From Stenotrophomonas sp. ESTM1D_MKCIP4_1 (lineage in GTDB: Bacteria > Pseudomonadota > Gammaproteobacteria > Xanthomonadales > Xanthomonadaceae): a DNA stretch of 64,000 nt. The stretch covers positions 3,614,674-3,678,673 of the forward strand of contig NZ_CP026004.1 of NCBI RefSeq assembly GCF_003086895.1, read 5' to 3'. Numbering within the stretch: position 1 is the first letter of the stretch; every line of letters begins with the position of its first letter. The position numbers and the translations under genes are program-made. This document shows, piece by piece, positions 34,744-45,350 of this stretch. The notes under the pieces were generated by a model that was not told the origin of the DNA, did not search any database, and worked only from the letters and a program-made list of their open reading frames with translations.

Positions 34744-36042
34744 ATGCCTTTTGACGGCCCAGCTCCCATGTCCACCCCTTCGCCCAAGCCCCTGGCCATC
34801 CGCGAGCGCCTTTCCGAAGTGCGCTACGAGATCCGCGGAGAACTGGCCCGGCGAGCGCGGGAGCTGGAAGCGCAGGGCCGCAAGCTGATCAAGCTGAACA
34901 TCGGCAACCCGGGCAACTTCGGCTTCCGTGCGCCGGAACACCTGCAGCGCGCGATCGCCGATGACATGGGCCGCACTGATCCGTACACCCACCAGCAGGG
35001 CCTGCCTGTGGCCCGCGAGGCCATCGCCGCCGCCTATGCGCGACGCGGCGCACCCGATGCCCATCCCGACCGCGTGTTCGTCGGCAATGGCGTCAGCGAG
35101 CTGATCGACCTGTCGCTGCGTGCGCTGCTCAACCCCGGCGATGAGGTGCTGGTGCCCTCGCCTGACTACCCGCTGTGGTCGGCGGCGGCCATCCTCAACG
35201 ATGGCCGTCCGGTCTATTACCGCTGCGCGCCGGAAAACGGCTTCCAGCCCGACCCGACCGAGATCGAGACGCTGGTGTCGTCGCGCACCCGCGCCATCGT
35301 GCTGATCAACCCGAACAACCCCAGCGGCGCCAGCTACCCGCGCGAGCTGCTGGAGCGCGTGGTCGAGATCGCCCGCCGCCACAACCTGCTGCTGCTGGTC
35401 GATGAGATCTACGACCAGATCCTGTACGACGACGCGGTGTTCCAGCCGGTCGCGCCGCTGGCCGGCGACCACCCCTGCCTGACCTTCAGCGGCCTGAGCA
35501 AGGTGCACCGTGCCTGCGGCTGGCGCGTGGGCTGGGCCCACCTCAGCGGTGACGACGCGCGCCTGGGTGAGTTCCGCGCCGCGCTGGACCTGCTCAGCGC
35601 GCTGCGCCTGTGCGCCAACGTGCCGGGCCAGTACGCCATCGACGCGGCCGTGAACGGCCCGGACACCATTTCCGGACTGTGTGCCCCGGGCGGCCGCCTG
35701 TATGAAACCCGCCGCGCGGTGATCGAAGCCTGCGAGGCCAGCGAGCACCTGTCGCTGGTTGCCCCGGCCGGTGCGCTGTACGCGTTCCCGGCCGTGGTCG
35801 GCGCTGCTGCAAAGGGCTTCGATGACCACACCTTCGCACTGGACCTGATGAACAACGAGGGCGTGCTGGTCGTACCGGGATCGAGCTTCAACGTGCCCTA
35901 CCGCCACCATTTCCGCGTGACCCTGCTGCCCGAAGCCTCGGTGATGCGCGATGTGTTTGCGCGCATCGACCGCGTACTGGCCCGCCGCGCCGAAGACGCT
36001 ACCAAGGTCATACCGCTGAAGCCGCGCCGCTCGGTGGCCTGA
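34744..36042 (+). CDS. alaA: PLP-dependent aminotransferase, AlaA-like (glutamate-pyruvate type)
   Basis: 432 residues, class I/II aminotransferase. LNIGNPGNFGF near the N terminus, NPNNPSGASYP, the Asp of LLLVDEIYDQILYD and the PLP lysine in FSGLSKVHRACGWRVGW are intact. This motif set fits AlaA, which makes alanine from pyruvate and glutamate. The ATG at 34744 has AGGA 9 bases upstream; an in-frame ATG at 34768 lacks one. It leads a three-gene run with a GDSL hydrolase (2-base gap) and a methyltransferase (3-base gap). Confidence 0.88.
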   Translation: MPFDGPAPMSTPSPKPLAIRERLSEVRYEIRGELARRARELEAQGRKLIKLNIGNPGNFGFRAPEHLQRAIADDMGRTDPYTHQQGLPVAREAIAAAYARRGAPDAHPDRVFVGNGVSELIDLSLRALLNPGDEVLVPSPDYPLWSAAAILNDGRPVYYRCAPENGFQPDPTEIETLVSSRTRAIVLINPNNPSGASYPRELLERVVEIARRHNLLLLVDEIYDQILYDDAVFQPVAPLAGDHPCLTFSGLSKVHRACGWRVGWAHLSGDDARLGEFRAALDLLSALRLCANVPGQYAIDAAVNGPDTISGLCAPGGRLYETRRAVIEACEASEHLSLVAPAGALYAFPAVVGAAAKGFDDHTFALDLMNNEGVLVVPGSSFNVPYRHHFRVTLLPEASVMRDVFARIDRVLARRAEDATKVIPLKPRRSVA

Positions 36043-36044
36043 GC

Positions 36045-36662
36045 GTGGCCCTGTCCTACCTGGCACTGGGTGATTCGTACACCATCGGTGAAGCGGTCGC
36101 GGTCGAAGGCCGCTGGCCGCACCAGCTCGCCGCGGCGCTGCGTGCACAGGGCGTGGACCTGGCCGACCCGCAGACCATCGCCACCACCGGCTGGACCACC
36201 GACGAGCTGGACGCGGGCATCAACGCGGCCGATCCACAGGGCCCGTTTGCGTTCGTGAGCCTGTTGATCGGTGTCAACAACCAGTACCGCGGGCGCCCGT
36301 TGGACGAGTACCGCCACCAGTTCGAGGCCCTGCTGCAGCGTGCGATCGGCTTTGCCGGCGGCGATGCCGGCCGCGTGCTGGTGCTGTCCTTCCCCGATTG
36401 GGGCACCACCCCGTTCGGTGCCGGCAGCGGCCGTGACCTGGCCCGCATCGAGATCGAAACCGACGAGTTCAACGCTGCCGCCGAAGTCATCAGCACCCAC
36501 CAGGGCGTGGCCTTCGTCGACATCACCGACATCAGCCGCGTACACGGCACCGACCCGGCGATGATTGCCGACGATTGCCTGCATCCTTCCGCACGGATGT
36601 ACGCGTTGTGGGCCGAACGCGCCCTGCCTGTCGCCACGCATCTGCTGCAGCGAACGGACTGA
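36045..36662 (+). CDS. SGNH/GDSL-family hydrolase
   Basis: 205 residues, no signal peptide, GTG start two bases after the aminotransferase stop. Block I is LALGDSYTIGEA (catalytic Ser in GDS), the Gly of block II follows, block III is LIGVNNQYRG (Asn), and block V is ADDCLHPS (Asp-xx-His). It is an esterase or lipase of unknown substrate. Its tight coupling with alaA may be for expression only. Confidence 0.85.
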   Translation: MALSYLALGDSYTIGEAVAVEGRWPHQLAAALRAQGVDLADPQTIATTGWTTDELDAGINAADPQGPFAFVSLLIGVNNQYRGRPLDEYRHQFEALLQRAIGFAGGDAGRVLVLSFPDWGTTPFGAGSGRDLARIEIETDEFNAAAEVISTHQGVAFVDITDISRVHGTDPAMIADDCLHPSARMYALWAERALPVATHLLQRTD

Positions 36663-36665
36663 GCG

Positions 36666-37385
36666 ATGGATGGCCTGCCAGGGAACGGCACACCACTGAA
36701 CTGTTCACCGCTGGCGAGCGGCCAGGCACGGGCCATCGCCGAGGCGTTCCGCCCGGTGCAGGCCTGGGGCAACCGCCGCGACTATTACTACACGCGCGGC
36801 AAACTGGGCAGTGATCCGCTGTACGACGGCGTCCTGCAGCATCTTCCCGACGATGCCCTGCCGCTGCTGGACCTCGGCTGCGGGCTGGGCCTGTTCGCGC
36901 ATGTACTGCGGCAGCGCGGCCGCCACCCGCCCTACCTGGGCGTGGATGTGGATGCCGGCAAGATCGCCCGCGCGCGCCGCGCCGCGGCCGGCCTGGACCG
37001 GGTGCAGTTCGACTGCCTGGATGTGCAGGCACCGCTGCCAGCGCAGGCCGGGCACGTGCTGCTGCTGGATGTGCTGCAGTACCTGGATGCGCAGGCGCAG
37101 CAGGCCCTGCTGGAAGCCGCCGCCGCGCGGGTGGGACCCGGCGGCCGACTGCTGCTGCGTACGCCGCTGGCCACCGGCGACCGCCGTGACCGCACCACGC
37201 GCGTGGCCGACCGCCTGGCCTGGCTGGTGGGTTGGATGGGAACGCGGCCCCGGCACTACCCGGACCCCGCACTGCTGCGGGCGACGCTGGCCGGATCCGG
37301 GCTGCAGGTGGGCCAGGAGCGTCCGCTGCATGGACGCACGCCGTTCAACAGCTGGCTGCTGGTGGCGCGGCGATCCCCCGTGTAG
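36666..37385 (+). CDS. class I SAM-dependent methyltransferase
   Basis: 239 residues. The SAM-binding glycine-rich motif LLDLGCGLGLFAHVL (about 69-83) and acidic motif LGVDVDAGKIARARRA are intact, then HVLLLDVLQYLD. Methyltransferase_12/25-type fold; acceptor unknown. It is the third gene of the aminotransferase run. The TAG stop is the GTAG head of a REP pair. Confidence 0.82.
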   Translation: MDGLPGNGTPLNCSPLASGQARAIAEAFRPVQAWGNRRDYYYTRGKLGSDPLYDGVLQHLPDDALPLLDLGCGLGLFAHVLRQRGRHPPYLGVDVDAGKIARARRAAAGLDRVQFDCLDVQAPLPAQAGHVLLLDVLQYLDAQAQQALLEAAAARVGPGGRLLLRTPLATGDRRDRTTRVADRLAWLVGWMGTRPRHYPDPALLRATLAGSGLQVGQERPLHGRTPFNSWLLVARRSPV

Positions 37386-37454
37386 AGCCGAGCCCATGCT
37401 CGGCTGCCTTTACGACGCAGCGCGCCGCCGCCCGAGCATAGGCTCGGGCGCTAC
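37382..37454. repeat. SMAG-type REP pair between convergent genes
   Basis: GTAGAGCCGAGCCCATGCTC on the left and CCGAGCATAGGCTCGGGCGC then TAC on the right. It lies between the methyltransferase and the converging deacetylase gene and may also end transcription from both. Confidence 0.8.
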
Positions 37455-37458
37455 CGCA

Positions 37459-38238
37459 TTACAGCGATGGCAGTCGAGCCTTCAGGCCGCGCTGGTCCAG
37501 CGCCTGCAGCACGCGTTCGATGATGGCCAGGTTGTGGCCATGCGCGGCGCCTTCATGCAGCAGCACGATGGCGCCGGGCTGCAGGTCGGGCAGCAGCCGC
37601 GCCAGCACGCCATCGGGCGTACAGCCCACGCCGTCATAGCCGCGTGCGGACCAGCCCACCCGCACCAGCCCCAGTGCCGCCAGTACCGGCGCCACGAACG
37701 GATTGGTCATGCCCACCACCGAGCGGTACCAGCGCGCGGGACGGCCACTGACCGTCTCCAGGGCCCGGTGGCAGCCTTCAATCTCCGCCCGCATCGCCGC
37801 CGGGCCCAATCGCCAGAACCGGGTCTGGGGGTGGGTGTGGCTGTGGTTGCCCAGGTCATGGCCGCGGCGAAGCACCTCTTCCACCAGGTGCGGCTGGGCC
37901 AGGGCGCGATCACCCACCAGGAAGAAGGTCGCCCTGGCCTGGTGCCGGTCCAGCAGGTCGAGCAGCGCCGGGGTTTCCGCGCTGGGGCCGTCATCGATCG
38001 TCAGCCAGACGCTGTCGCCCGCCTCGGGCAGGCGGTCCAGTACCGGGGCGTAGAAGCGGCTGTTGGGCAGGAACACCGGCACCAGGAACAAGGCGTGGCT
38101 GGCTACCATCAGCGGCACCCCCCAGCGCCAGCCGGCCAGCACCCAGACCAGGATCACCACCGCCTGCGACGCCAGCAGCCACGGCAGCCAGCGCCACGGC
38201 CGGGTCGGGATGCGATGCAATGTTCCTGCGTTGGTCAT
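37459..38238 (-). CDS. membrane-anchored polysaccharide deacetylase (NodB domain)
   Basis: 259 residues. Two N-terminal hydrophobic helices (WLPWLLASQAVVILVWVLAG, VPLMVASHALFLVPVFL) are followed by a NodB-homology domain: TIDDGPS (catalytic and metal Asp), NHSHTHP (metal His pair) and IVLLHEGAAHGHN. These proteins remove acetyl groups from N-acetylated surface sugars or peptidoglycan. The start at 38238 precedes the helices; an ATG 15 bases upstream is in frame. The substrate is unknown. Confidence 0.82.
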   Translation of the reverse strand: MTNAGTLHRIPTRPWRWLPWLLASQAVVILVWVLAGWRWGVPLMVASHALFLVPVFLPNSRFYAPVLDRLPEAGDSVWLTIDDGPSAETPALLDLLDRHQARATFFLVGDRALAQPHLVEEVLRRGHDLGNHSHTHPQTRFWRLGPAAMRAEIEGCHRALETVSGRPARWYRSVVGMTNPFVAPVLAALGLVRVGWSARGYDGVGCTPDGVLARLLPDLQPGAIVLLHEGAAHGHNLAIIERVLQALDQRGLKARLPSL

Positions 38239-38298
38239 GCCCCATGATGCCATGGGGCGTAGAATGCGTGATTCGCATTTACGGACCCATGACCTCCC

Positions 38299-39225
38299 AT
38301 GTCCCTCGATCCCGCCCTGCGTTCGCGCATCGAATCCCTCCTCAATGCCAACCGCGTCGTGCTGTTCATGAAGGGCCAGCCGACGATGCCGCAGTGTGGC
38401 TTCTCGGCCAAGGCCGTGGGCGCCCTGCAGGACCTGGGCGTGGACTTCGCCCACGTCAACGTGCTCGCCGACCAGGAAATCCGTGAAGGCATCAAGGCCT
38501 ACGGCGACTGGCCGACCATCCCGCAGCTGTACATCGACGGCGAACTGGTCGGCGGCAGCGACATCATCCTGCAGATGGCCGCCAGCGGCGAACTGAGCAG
38601 CGTGCTCGGCCTGGCCGCGCCGGACCGCACCCCGCCGCGCATCACGGTCACCCCGGCCGCCGTGGAAATGCTGAAGGGCGCACTGGCCGATGCACCGGGT
38701 GCGTCGCTGCAGCTGACCATTGATGCGCGCTTCCAGCCGAACTTCCAGCTGGCGCCGCACGATGACAGCGCGATTGCCGCCGAATCCAACGGCCTGCGCG
38801 TGCAGTTCGACCTGTCCAGCGCACGCCGCGCCGACGGCATCACCATCGACTGGGTCGATGACATCCGCGGCAAGGGCCTGGCCATCGACAACCCGAACGC
38901 GCCCAAGCCGGTGCAGGAAATCAGCGTGCGTGACGCCGATGACCTGGTGCGTGCCGGCAACGTGACCCTGGTCGACGTGCGCCCGGCCGACGAGCGCGCG
39001 ATCGCTGCGGTCGGCGTGCCGTTCAAGAGCTTCGACGGCAATGGCCGCGCCGAGCTGGAAGGCCTGCCCAAGGACACCCCGCTGGCCTTCCTGTGCCACC
39101 ACGGTGGCCGCAGCGCGCAGGCCGCCGAGCAGTTCCGCACCCTGGGCTTCACCAAGGTGTTCAACGTCACCGGCGGCATCGATGCCTGGTCGGACGAAGT
39201 GGACAACGGCGTGCCGAAGTACTGA
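38299..39225 (+). CDS. Grx4-type monothiol glutaredoxin fused to a cysteine-free A-type-carrier-like domain and a rhodanese
   Basis: 308 residues, three parts. A monothiol glutaredoxin (1-105) has CGFS (Cys33), which in this family holds a [2Fe-2S] cluster with glutathione. Residues about 114-205 look like an IscA/HesB domain (ITVTPAAVEMLKGALA ... ITIDWVDDIRGKGLAIDNPN), but all three cluster-binding cysteines are missing. A rhodanese domain (about 208-305) has CHHGGRS (Cys266). This suggests an iron-sulfur delivery or sulfur-relay protein whose middle domain is now structural. It ends before a strong terminator. The fusion is conserved in related Xanthomonadaceae as far as I recall. Confidence 0.85.
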   Translation: MSLDPALRSRIESLLNANRVVLFMKGQPTMPQCGFSAKAVGALQDLGVDFAHVNVLADQEIREGIKAYGDWPTIPQLYIDGELVGGSDIILQMAASGELSSVLGLAAPDRTPPRITVTPAAVEMLKGALADAPGASLQLTIDARFQPNFQLAPHDDSAIAAESNGLRVQFDLSSARRADGITIDWVDDIRGKGLAIDNPNAPKPVQEISVRDADDLVRAGNVTLVDVRPADERAIAAVGVPFKSFDGNGRAELEGLPKDTPLAFLCHHGGRSAQAAEQFRTLGFTKVFNVTGGIDAWSDEVDNGVPKY

Positions 39226-39236
39226 TCGGCTGCTCT

Positions 39237-39332
39237 GGGTTCAGATCCCTTTCCTGCGGAAAGGGATCTGAACCCACCACGATCAGTGGCCCCGGTGTCG
39301 GATCCCTTTCCGCAGGAAAGGGCTCTGACCCC
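39237..39332. repeat. two palindromes of the GGTCAGATCCCTTTCC family
   Basis: A perfect palindrome at 39237-39275 has 18-base arms around TGC (GGGTTCAGATCCCTTTCC). A second imperfect one at 39296-39332 has TCGGATCCCTTTCC and GGAAAGGGCTCTGA. Related copies lie near 32.0 and 60.1 kb. Confidence 0.75.
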
Positions 39333-39340
39333 ACCACGCA

Positions 39341-39368
39341 AAAACGCCGGCAATCGCCGGCGTTTTTT
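39341..39368 (+). terminator. rho-independent terminator after the glutaredoxin fusion gene
   Basis: AACGCCGGC / GCCGGCGTT hairpin followed by a six-T run; the A run on the other side means it may also serve the opposing DUF924 gene. Confidence 0.85.
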
Positions 39369-39371
39369 CTG

Positions 39372-39395
39372 CATCCACGCATGGCGTGGATCTAC
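39372..39395 (-). repeat. SMAG repeat at the end of the DUF924 gene
   Basis: On the minus strand it reads GTAG then ATCCACGCCATGCGTGGAT. It is the same family as the copies flanking the T6SS island. The GTAG supplies the TAG stop of the DUF924 gene. Confidence 0.8.
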
Positions 39396-39931
39396 CCTGC
39401 GAACCCGCCTTCGGCCAGGTAGTCCAGCTCTTCCGGACCGGGAATCCGCCCCAGCACGGCATTGCGGTGCGGGAAACGACCAAAGCGGCGGATGATGTCG
39501 CGGTGCAGTTCGGCGAACTGCAGGTATTCCTTGTCACCCAGCACATCGAACATGGCCACCGAACGATCCTGGTCGAACGGATCTTCGGAGTGCTCGAACG
39601 GCAGGTAGATGAACGCACGCAGCTTGGGTACCAGCTGCAGGTCCAGGCCCTCTTCAATGGCACGCATGGCGTAATGCCGGGCCAGGCCATCGGTGGCGTA
39701 GGCATGGGCGGTACCGCGGAAGCAGTTGCGCGGGAACTGGTCCAGCAGCAGCATCAACGCCAGCGCGCCCTCGGCGCTGCCCAGCCAGTGCTCGCGCGCG
39801 CGCGCGGCCGCCGCGTAGTGTTCCTCCAGGAACAGCGTGCGGAACTGCGCATCGAATGCGTCATCGCGGGCGAACCACTTCGCCGGGCCCGCTTCGTTCC
39901 AGAATTCCACCACTTGCGCGGCAACGTCCAT
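39392..39931 (-). CDS. DUF924-family protein
   Basis: 179 residues, helical, cytoplasmic. DUF924 signatures: VVEFWNEAGPAKWFARDDAF, ALALMLLLDQFPRNCFRGTA, FIYLPFEHSEDPFDQDRSVA. The fold is tetratricopeptide-like and no activity is established. The ATG at 39931 has a GGAG/AGG-rich sequence upstream and precedes the conserved N terminus; the open frame continues upstream without conservation. 43 bases after the AMP nucleosidase start side, same strand. The stop codon is the TAG of a REP element. Confidence 0.85.
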   Translation of the reverse strand: MDVAAQVVEFWNEAGPAKWFARDDAFDAQFRTLFLEEHYAAAARAREHWLGSAEGALALMLLLDQFPRNCFRGTAHAYATDGLARHYAMRAIEEGLDLQLVPKLRAFIYLPFEHSEDPFDQDRSVAMFDVLGDKEYLQFAELHRDIIRRFGRFPHRNAVLGRIPGPEELDYLAEGGFAG

Positions 39932-39974
39932 CACCTGCTCTCCAGGGCCGGCGCACCGCGCCAGGCCATCATCA

Positions 39975-40751
39975 TCATTCGTCAAAGCGCAGGTGGCGGA
40001 CCGACTTGCCGTTGCGCCGGATAAGCTTAAGCGCCTCGATGCCGATCTGGATATGGTTTTCCACGAACTGGGAGCTGACCTTGGCATCGGAGGCCTCGGT
40101 CTTGACCCCATCGGGAATCATCGGCTGGTCGGACACCAGCAACAGGGCCCCGCTGGGGATGTGGTTGGCAAAGCCGGCGGCGAACACCGTGGCCGTTTCC
40201 ATGTCGATGGCCATGCAGCGCATCGCCCGCAGCCGCTCCTTGAAGGCCTCGTCGTGCTCCCAGACCCGGCGGTTGGTGGTGTAGACCGTGCCGGTCCAGT
40301 AATCGTGCCCAAGGTCGCGGATCATGGTCGACACTGCCCGCTGCAGGGCAAAGGCCGGCAGCGCCGGGACTTCCGGCGGCAGGTAATCGCCGGAGGTGCC
40401 TTCGCCGCGGATGGCGGCGATCGGCAGCACCAGGTCGCCCAGCTGGTTCTTGCGCTTCAGCCCCCCGCACTTGCCCAGGAACAGCACCGCCTTGGGCATC
40501 ACCGCCGACAGCAGGTCCATGATGATGGCGGCATTCGGGCTGCCCATGCCGAAGTTGATCATGGTGATGCCGTCGAACGTCGCACTGGCCATCGGCCGGT
40601 CCAGGCCGACGATGGGGGCCCCGGTCAGCTCGGCGAAGGTATGCAGGTAGCCGCCGAAGTTGGTCAGCAGGATGTGCTGGCCGAACTGGTCCAGCGGCAC
40701 GCCGGTATAGCGCGGCAGCCAGTTGTCGACGATTTCCTGCTTGCTCTTCAT
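39975..40751 (-). CDS. amn: AMP nucleosidase (short form)
   Basis: 258 residues. It splits AMP to adenine and ribose 5-phosphate. The phosphorylase-like fold shows INFGMGSPNAAIIMDLL, FLGKCGGLK, the Met-Glu of MAIDMETATVFAAGF and LLLVSDQPMIPDG. It lacks the extra N-terminal domain of the roughly 480-residue E. coli Amn, so it belongs to the short class found in Bacteroides and Xanthomonads. The ATG at 40751 is chosen because the homologous part begins there. Confidence 0.9.
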   Translation of the reverse strand: MKSKQEIVDNWLPRYTGVPLDQFGQHILLTNFGGYLHTFAELTGAPIVGLDRPMASATFDGITMINFGMGSPNAAIIMDLLSAVMPKAVLFLGKCGGLKRKNQLGDLVLPIAAIRGEGTSGDYLPPEVPALPAFALQRAVSTMIRDLGHDYWTGTVYTTNRRVWEHDEAFKERLRAMRCMAIDMETATVFAAGFANHIPSGALLLVSDQPMIPDGVKTEASDAKVSSQFVENHIQIGIEALKLIRRNGKSVRHLRFDE

Positions 40752-40904
40752 GGCGCATCCGGTGCGGCGTGGGGGTGCCATTGTAGGCGTGTGCCCGCCC
40801 TCCGGGGCATCGTGGGGGGCGTCCGGGGTGCCCAAGGTCACTTGGCAACCGGCCCCGGCGCCGGATAGCGTCGGTGGATTCACATGCCTGCCTGGGGAAC
40901 CCGC

Positions 40905-42310
<1,406 letters not shown>

Positions 42311-42311
<1 letters not shown>

Positions 42312-43594
42312 TGGTCCGTTCCACAAAGTTGGCGAGGTCGGCCAGGAAGCGCCGCCGGGCGTGGCTTGGCGCTACCGTCATGGTGCTGGCAGGCATCGCG
42401 GGCACTGCATCGGCGCAGGACCTGCTGGTGCGCAACGCCACGGTGCACACCGCCAGCGCGCGCGGCAGCCTGCAGAACACCGACGTGCTGGTGCAGGGTG
42501 GGCTGATCCGCGCGGTCGGCCCCGGCCTGGCCGCGCCGGCCGGGGTGGCCGTGGTCGAAGCCAATGGCCGTCCGCTGACGCCGGCGCTGTTCGGTGGCAT
42601 CACCGAGATCGGCATCGAGGAAGTCTCCGGTGAATCGAGCACGGTGGACAGCACCCTGAAGATCGGCGAGCAGCCCTTGCGCCCCGAATTCGACGTCACC
42701 CTGGCCTACAACCCGGCCTCCGTGCTGGTGCCGGTGGCACGCCTGGATGGCATCGGCTTCACTGCGCTGGGGGCTGCCACCGGGGGTGGCTTCGTGGCCG
42801 GCCAGGGCGGGGTGATGCGTCTGGATGGCAGTGCCGACCCGATCGGCCCGCGTGCGCTGTTCCTGCGCCTGGGTGCGGCCGCCTCGGAACTGACCGGGCA
42901 GTCGCGCGCGGCGCAGTGGATGCTGCTGCAGCAGATGGTGGACGAAGCGCGCGGGCAGGTCGCCGCCGATTCGCCGCATGCGCTGCTGACACCCGCCGGC
43001 CGCCGCACGCTGGCGCGCTACCTGGCGGGCCAGGGCCGCATCGTGGTGGAAGTGGACCGCGCCGCCGACATCCGCCAGCTGCTGCGCTGGGCTGCACGCG
43101 AAAAGGTGAAGATCGCCATCGCCGGCGGTGCCGAAGCCTGGCAGATGGCCCCGGAACTGGCGGCCGCGCAGGTGCCGGTGTTCGTCGATGCGCTGGGCAA
43201 CCTGCCCACCACCTTCGACCAGATCGGCGCCACCCTGGAAAATGCCGCGCGCCTGCGCCGTGCCGGCGTGGCGGTCAGCTTTGCCCAGCGCGATGATGCC
43301 TCGCACAACGCCCGCAAGATGCGCCAGCTGGCCGGCAATGCGGTGGCCAATGGCCTGCCGTGGGCCGATGGTCTGGCCGGCCTGACCCGCGTGCCCGCAC
43401 AGGTGTTGGGTGTGGCCGACCAGATCGGCACGATCGAACCGGGCAAGCGCGCCGACCTGGTGCTGTGGGAAGGCGACCCGCTGGATGTCGCGCACTATGC
43501 CGAACAGGTCTGGCTGGGCGGCCGCGCCATGCCGATGCGCTCGCGCCAGACCGAACTGCGTGACCGCTACCTGCAGCACAACGCACAGCCTTGA
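42311..43594 (+). CDS. amidohydrolase-family protein lacking metal-binding motif
   Basis: 427 residues with a signal peptide (ATVMVLAGIAGTASA). It shares the overall amidohydrolase frame with its neighbour: LLVRNATVHTASARG at the start and GKRADLVLWEGDPLDVAHYA at the end. However, the HxH segment is replaced by LTPALFGGITEIGIEEV and the later metal histidines are not visible. It is probably non-catalytic and may pair with the upstream enzyme, from which it is translated with a one-base overlap (TGATG). The pairing idea is inference. Confidence 0.82.
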
Positions 43595-43614
43595 CCGCCC
43601 CGAGGAACCCGCCG

Positions 43615-44247
43615 ATGCCGACCCTGCGCTGGTATTTCGATTTCGTCTCGCCCTATTCCTACCTGCACTGGCAGAAGGTCAAGCAGCTGCCGCAGTTTGC
43701 GGCAATCCAGCCGGTGCCGATCGCCTTCGGCGCGGTGCTGCACCACCTGGGCAACCTCGGCCCGGCGGAGATTCCGGCCAAGCGCCGCTTCATCTACCGC
43801 CAGCTGCTGTGGACGGCACAGGCCGAAGGCACGCCGCTGCGCTTCCCGCCTGGCCATCCGTTCAATCCGCTGGCCGTGCTGCGGCTGTGCCTGGCCGCCG
43901 GTGCCAGCACGCAGGCGGTGGATGTGCTGTTCGACTGGATCTGGCGCGAGGGCAACGCCGCCGACAGCGCCGAGGCGCTGCGCACGCCGGCAGCACGGTT
44001 GGGCATCAACGACGTGCAGGCCGCCTGCGCCGAACCGGCGGTGAAGGAGCAACTGCGCCGCAACACCGAAGCGGCCATCGATGCGGGCGTTTTTGGTGTG
44101 CCGACCCTGGCCATCGACGGCGAACTGTTCTGGGGCAACGATGCACACCCGATGATGGCCGCCGTGCTGGCCGACCCCGGCCTGTTGCAGCGCCCGGACT
44201 GGCAGGCCGTGGTAACGCTTCCAGTGGCCGTGCAGCGCAATCGCTGA
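43615..44247 (+). CDS. 2-hydroxychromene-2-carboxylate isomerase / kappa-GST family (DsbA-like fold)
   Basis: 210 residues. WYFDFVSPYSYLHW near the N terminus (Ser rather than the CxxC of DsbA) and GVFGVPTLAIDGELFWGND near the C terminus define the HCCA isomerase/kappa glutathione transferase family, glutathione-dependent cytoplasmic enzymes. The ATG at 43615 has GAGGAA upstream. It follows the amidohydrolase pair by 20 bases and may share their transcript. The aromatic substrate is unknown. Confidence 0.85.
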   Translation: MPTLRWYFDFVSPYSYLHWQKVKQLPQFAAIQPVPIAFGAVLHHLGNLGPAEIPAKRRFIYRQLLWTAQAEGTPLRFPPGHPFNPLAVLRLCLAAGASTQAVDVLFDWIWREGNAADSAEALRTPAARLGINDVQAACAEPAVKEQLRRNTEAAIDAGVFGVPTLAIDGELFWGNDAHPMMAAVLADPGLLQRPDWQAVVTLPVAVQRNR

Positions 44248-44339
44248 ACAGGCAGTGGCGCGATTCCCTCGCGCGCCACGGATGAAATTGCGATAGCTTT
44301 CACGTTCCGAACCTACAACCGCCCTGGAGGGGGAGCCGG

Positions 44340-45281
44340 ATGCGCATCGGAATCGTCGTCGATTCGGCCTGTGACCTGCCGCAGGATTTCATTGCCGAGC
44401 ACAACATCGTCCTGCTGCCGATCACCGTGCGGATCGGTGAGGCCGTGCTGGCCGACCACCGGGACGAGCAGGCCACGCTGAGCTTCCTGCATGCCCACGT
44501 GGCCGAGCACGGTGCCGAGGCCGAAACCATTCCCTTCAGCGTCAACCAGATCCGCGATCTGTTCCTGCAGCAGCTGGTCATCGATTATGACCACGTGTTC
44601 TGCATGACCATCACCAAGACGCGCAGTCCGATCCACGACAACGCGCTGCAGGCCAGCTTCGCCATCCTCAACGACTACAAGCCGGTGCGCCAGGCGGCGG
44701 GCTACAACTCGCCGTTCGCACTACGCGTGCTGGACACCCAGAACCTGTTCGCCGCGCAGGCGGTGACCGCGGTGGAAGCGGTGCGCCTGCGTGACAGCGG
44801 CGCCAGCGTGCAGCAGATCCGCGAGCGGCTGGAAGAACTGTCCGGCAACGTGCACGGCTACATGGTCACCCGCGACCTGTACTACATGCGCGCACGCGCA
44901 CGCCACAAGGGTGACCGCAGTGTCGGCCTGCTCAGTGCCGCGCTGGGCAGCGCGCTGGACATCAAGCCGGTGCTGCACGGCTACCGTGGCGAAACCGGCC
45001 CGGTAGCCAAGATCAAGGGCTTCGACAACGCCGTGCAGAAGCTGTTCGCGGTGGTCGGCCAGCGTGTGCGCAGCGGGCTGATGACCCCCACCGTGTGCGT
45101 CAGCTACGGCGGCGAACTGGACGAACTGCGCGCCCTGCCCGGCTATGCGCAGATGAAGGAGGTCTGCGCCAGCCATGGGGTGGAGGTGTACGAGTCGGTG
45201 ATGAGCCTGACCGGCATGGTCAACGTCGGCAAGGGTGCGGTGACCGTGGGCTTTGCCGACGGGCCGCATCGCTTCGAATAA
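44340..45281 (+). CDS. DegV-family fatty-acid-binding protein
   Basis: 313 residues. DegV fold with IGIVVDSACDLPQDFIAEHN at the start, PITVRIGE, TITKTRSPIHDNA, LDTQNLFAAQ and DIKPVLHGYRGETGPVAK. Gram-positive relatives (FakB) bind fatty acids for kinase FakA; proteobacterial members have no proven partner. GGAGGGGGAG lies just before the ATG. A 92-base gap to the preceding gene contains nothing I recognise. Confidence 0.88.
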   Translation: MRIGIVVDSACDLPQDFIAEHNIVLLPITVRIGEAVLADHRDEQATLSFLHAHVAEHGAEAETIPFSVNQIRDLFLQQLVIDYDHVFCMTITKTRSPIHDNALQASFAILNDYKPVRQAAGYNSPFALRVLDTQNLFAAQAVTAVEAVRLRDSGASVQQIRERLEELSGNVHGYMVTRDLYYMRARARHKGDRSVGLLSAALGSALDIKPVLHGYRGETGPVAKIKGFDNAVQKLFAVVGQRVRSGLMTPTVCVSYGGELDELRALPGYAQMKEVCASHGVEVYESVMSLTGMVNVGKGAVTVGFADGPHRFE

Positions 45282-45350
45282 GCCGTTCTGGCGTACACAA
45301 GCATTGCACTGCGGCTGTGCCAGCCTTGCCGCACCTCAAGGAGAAGAACC

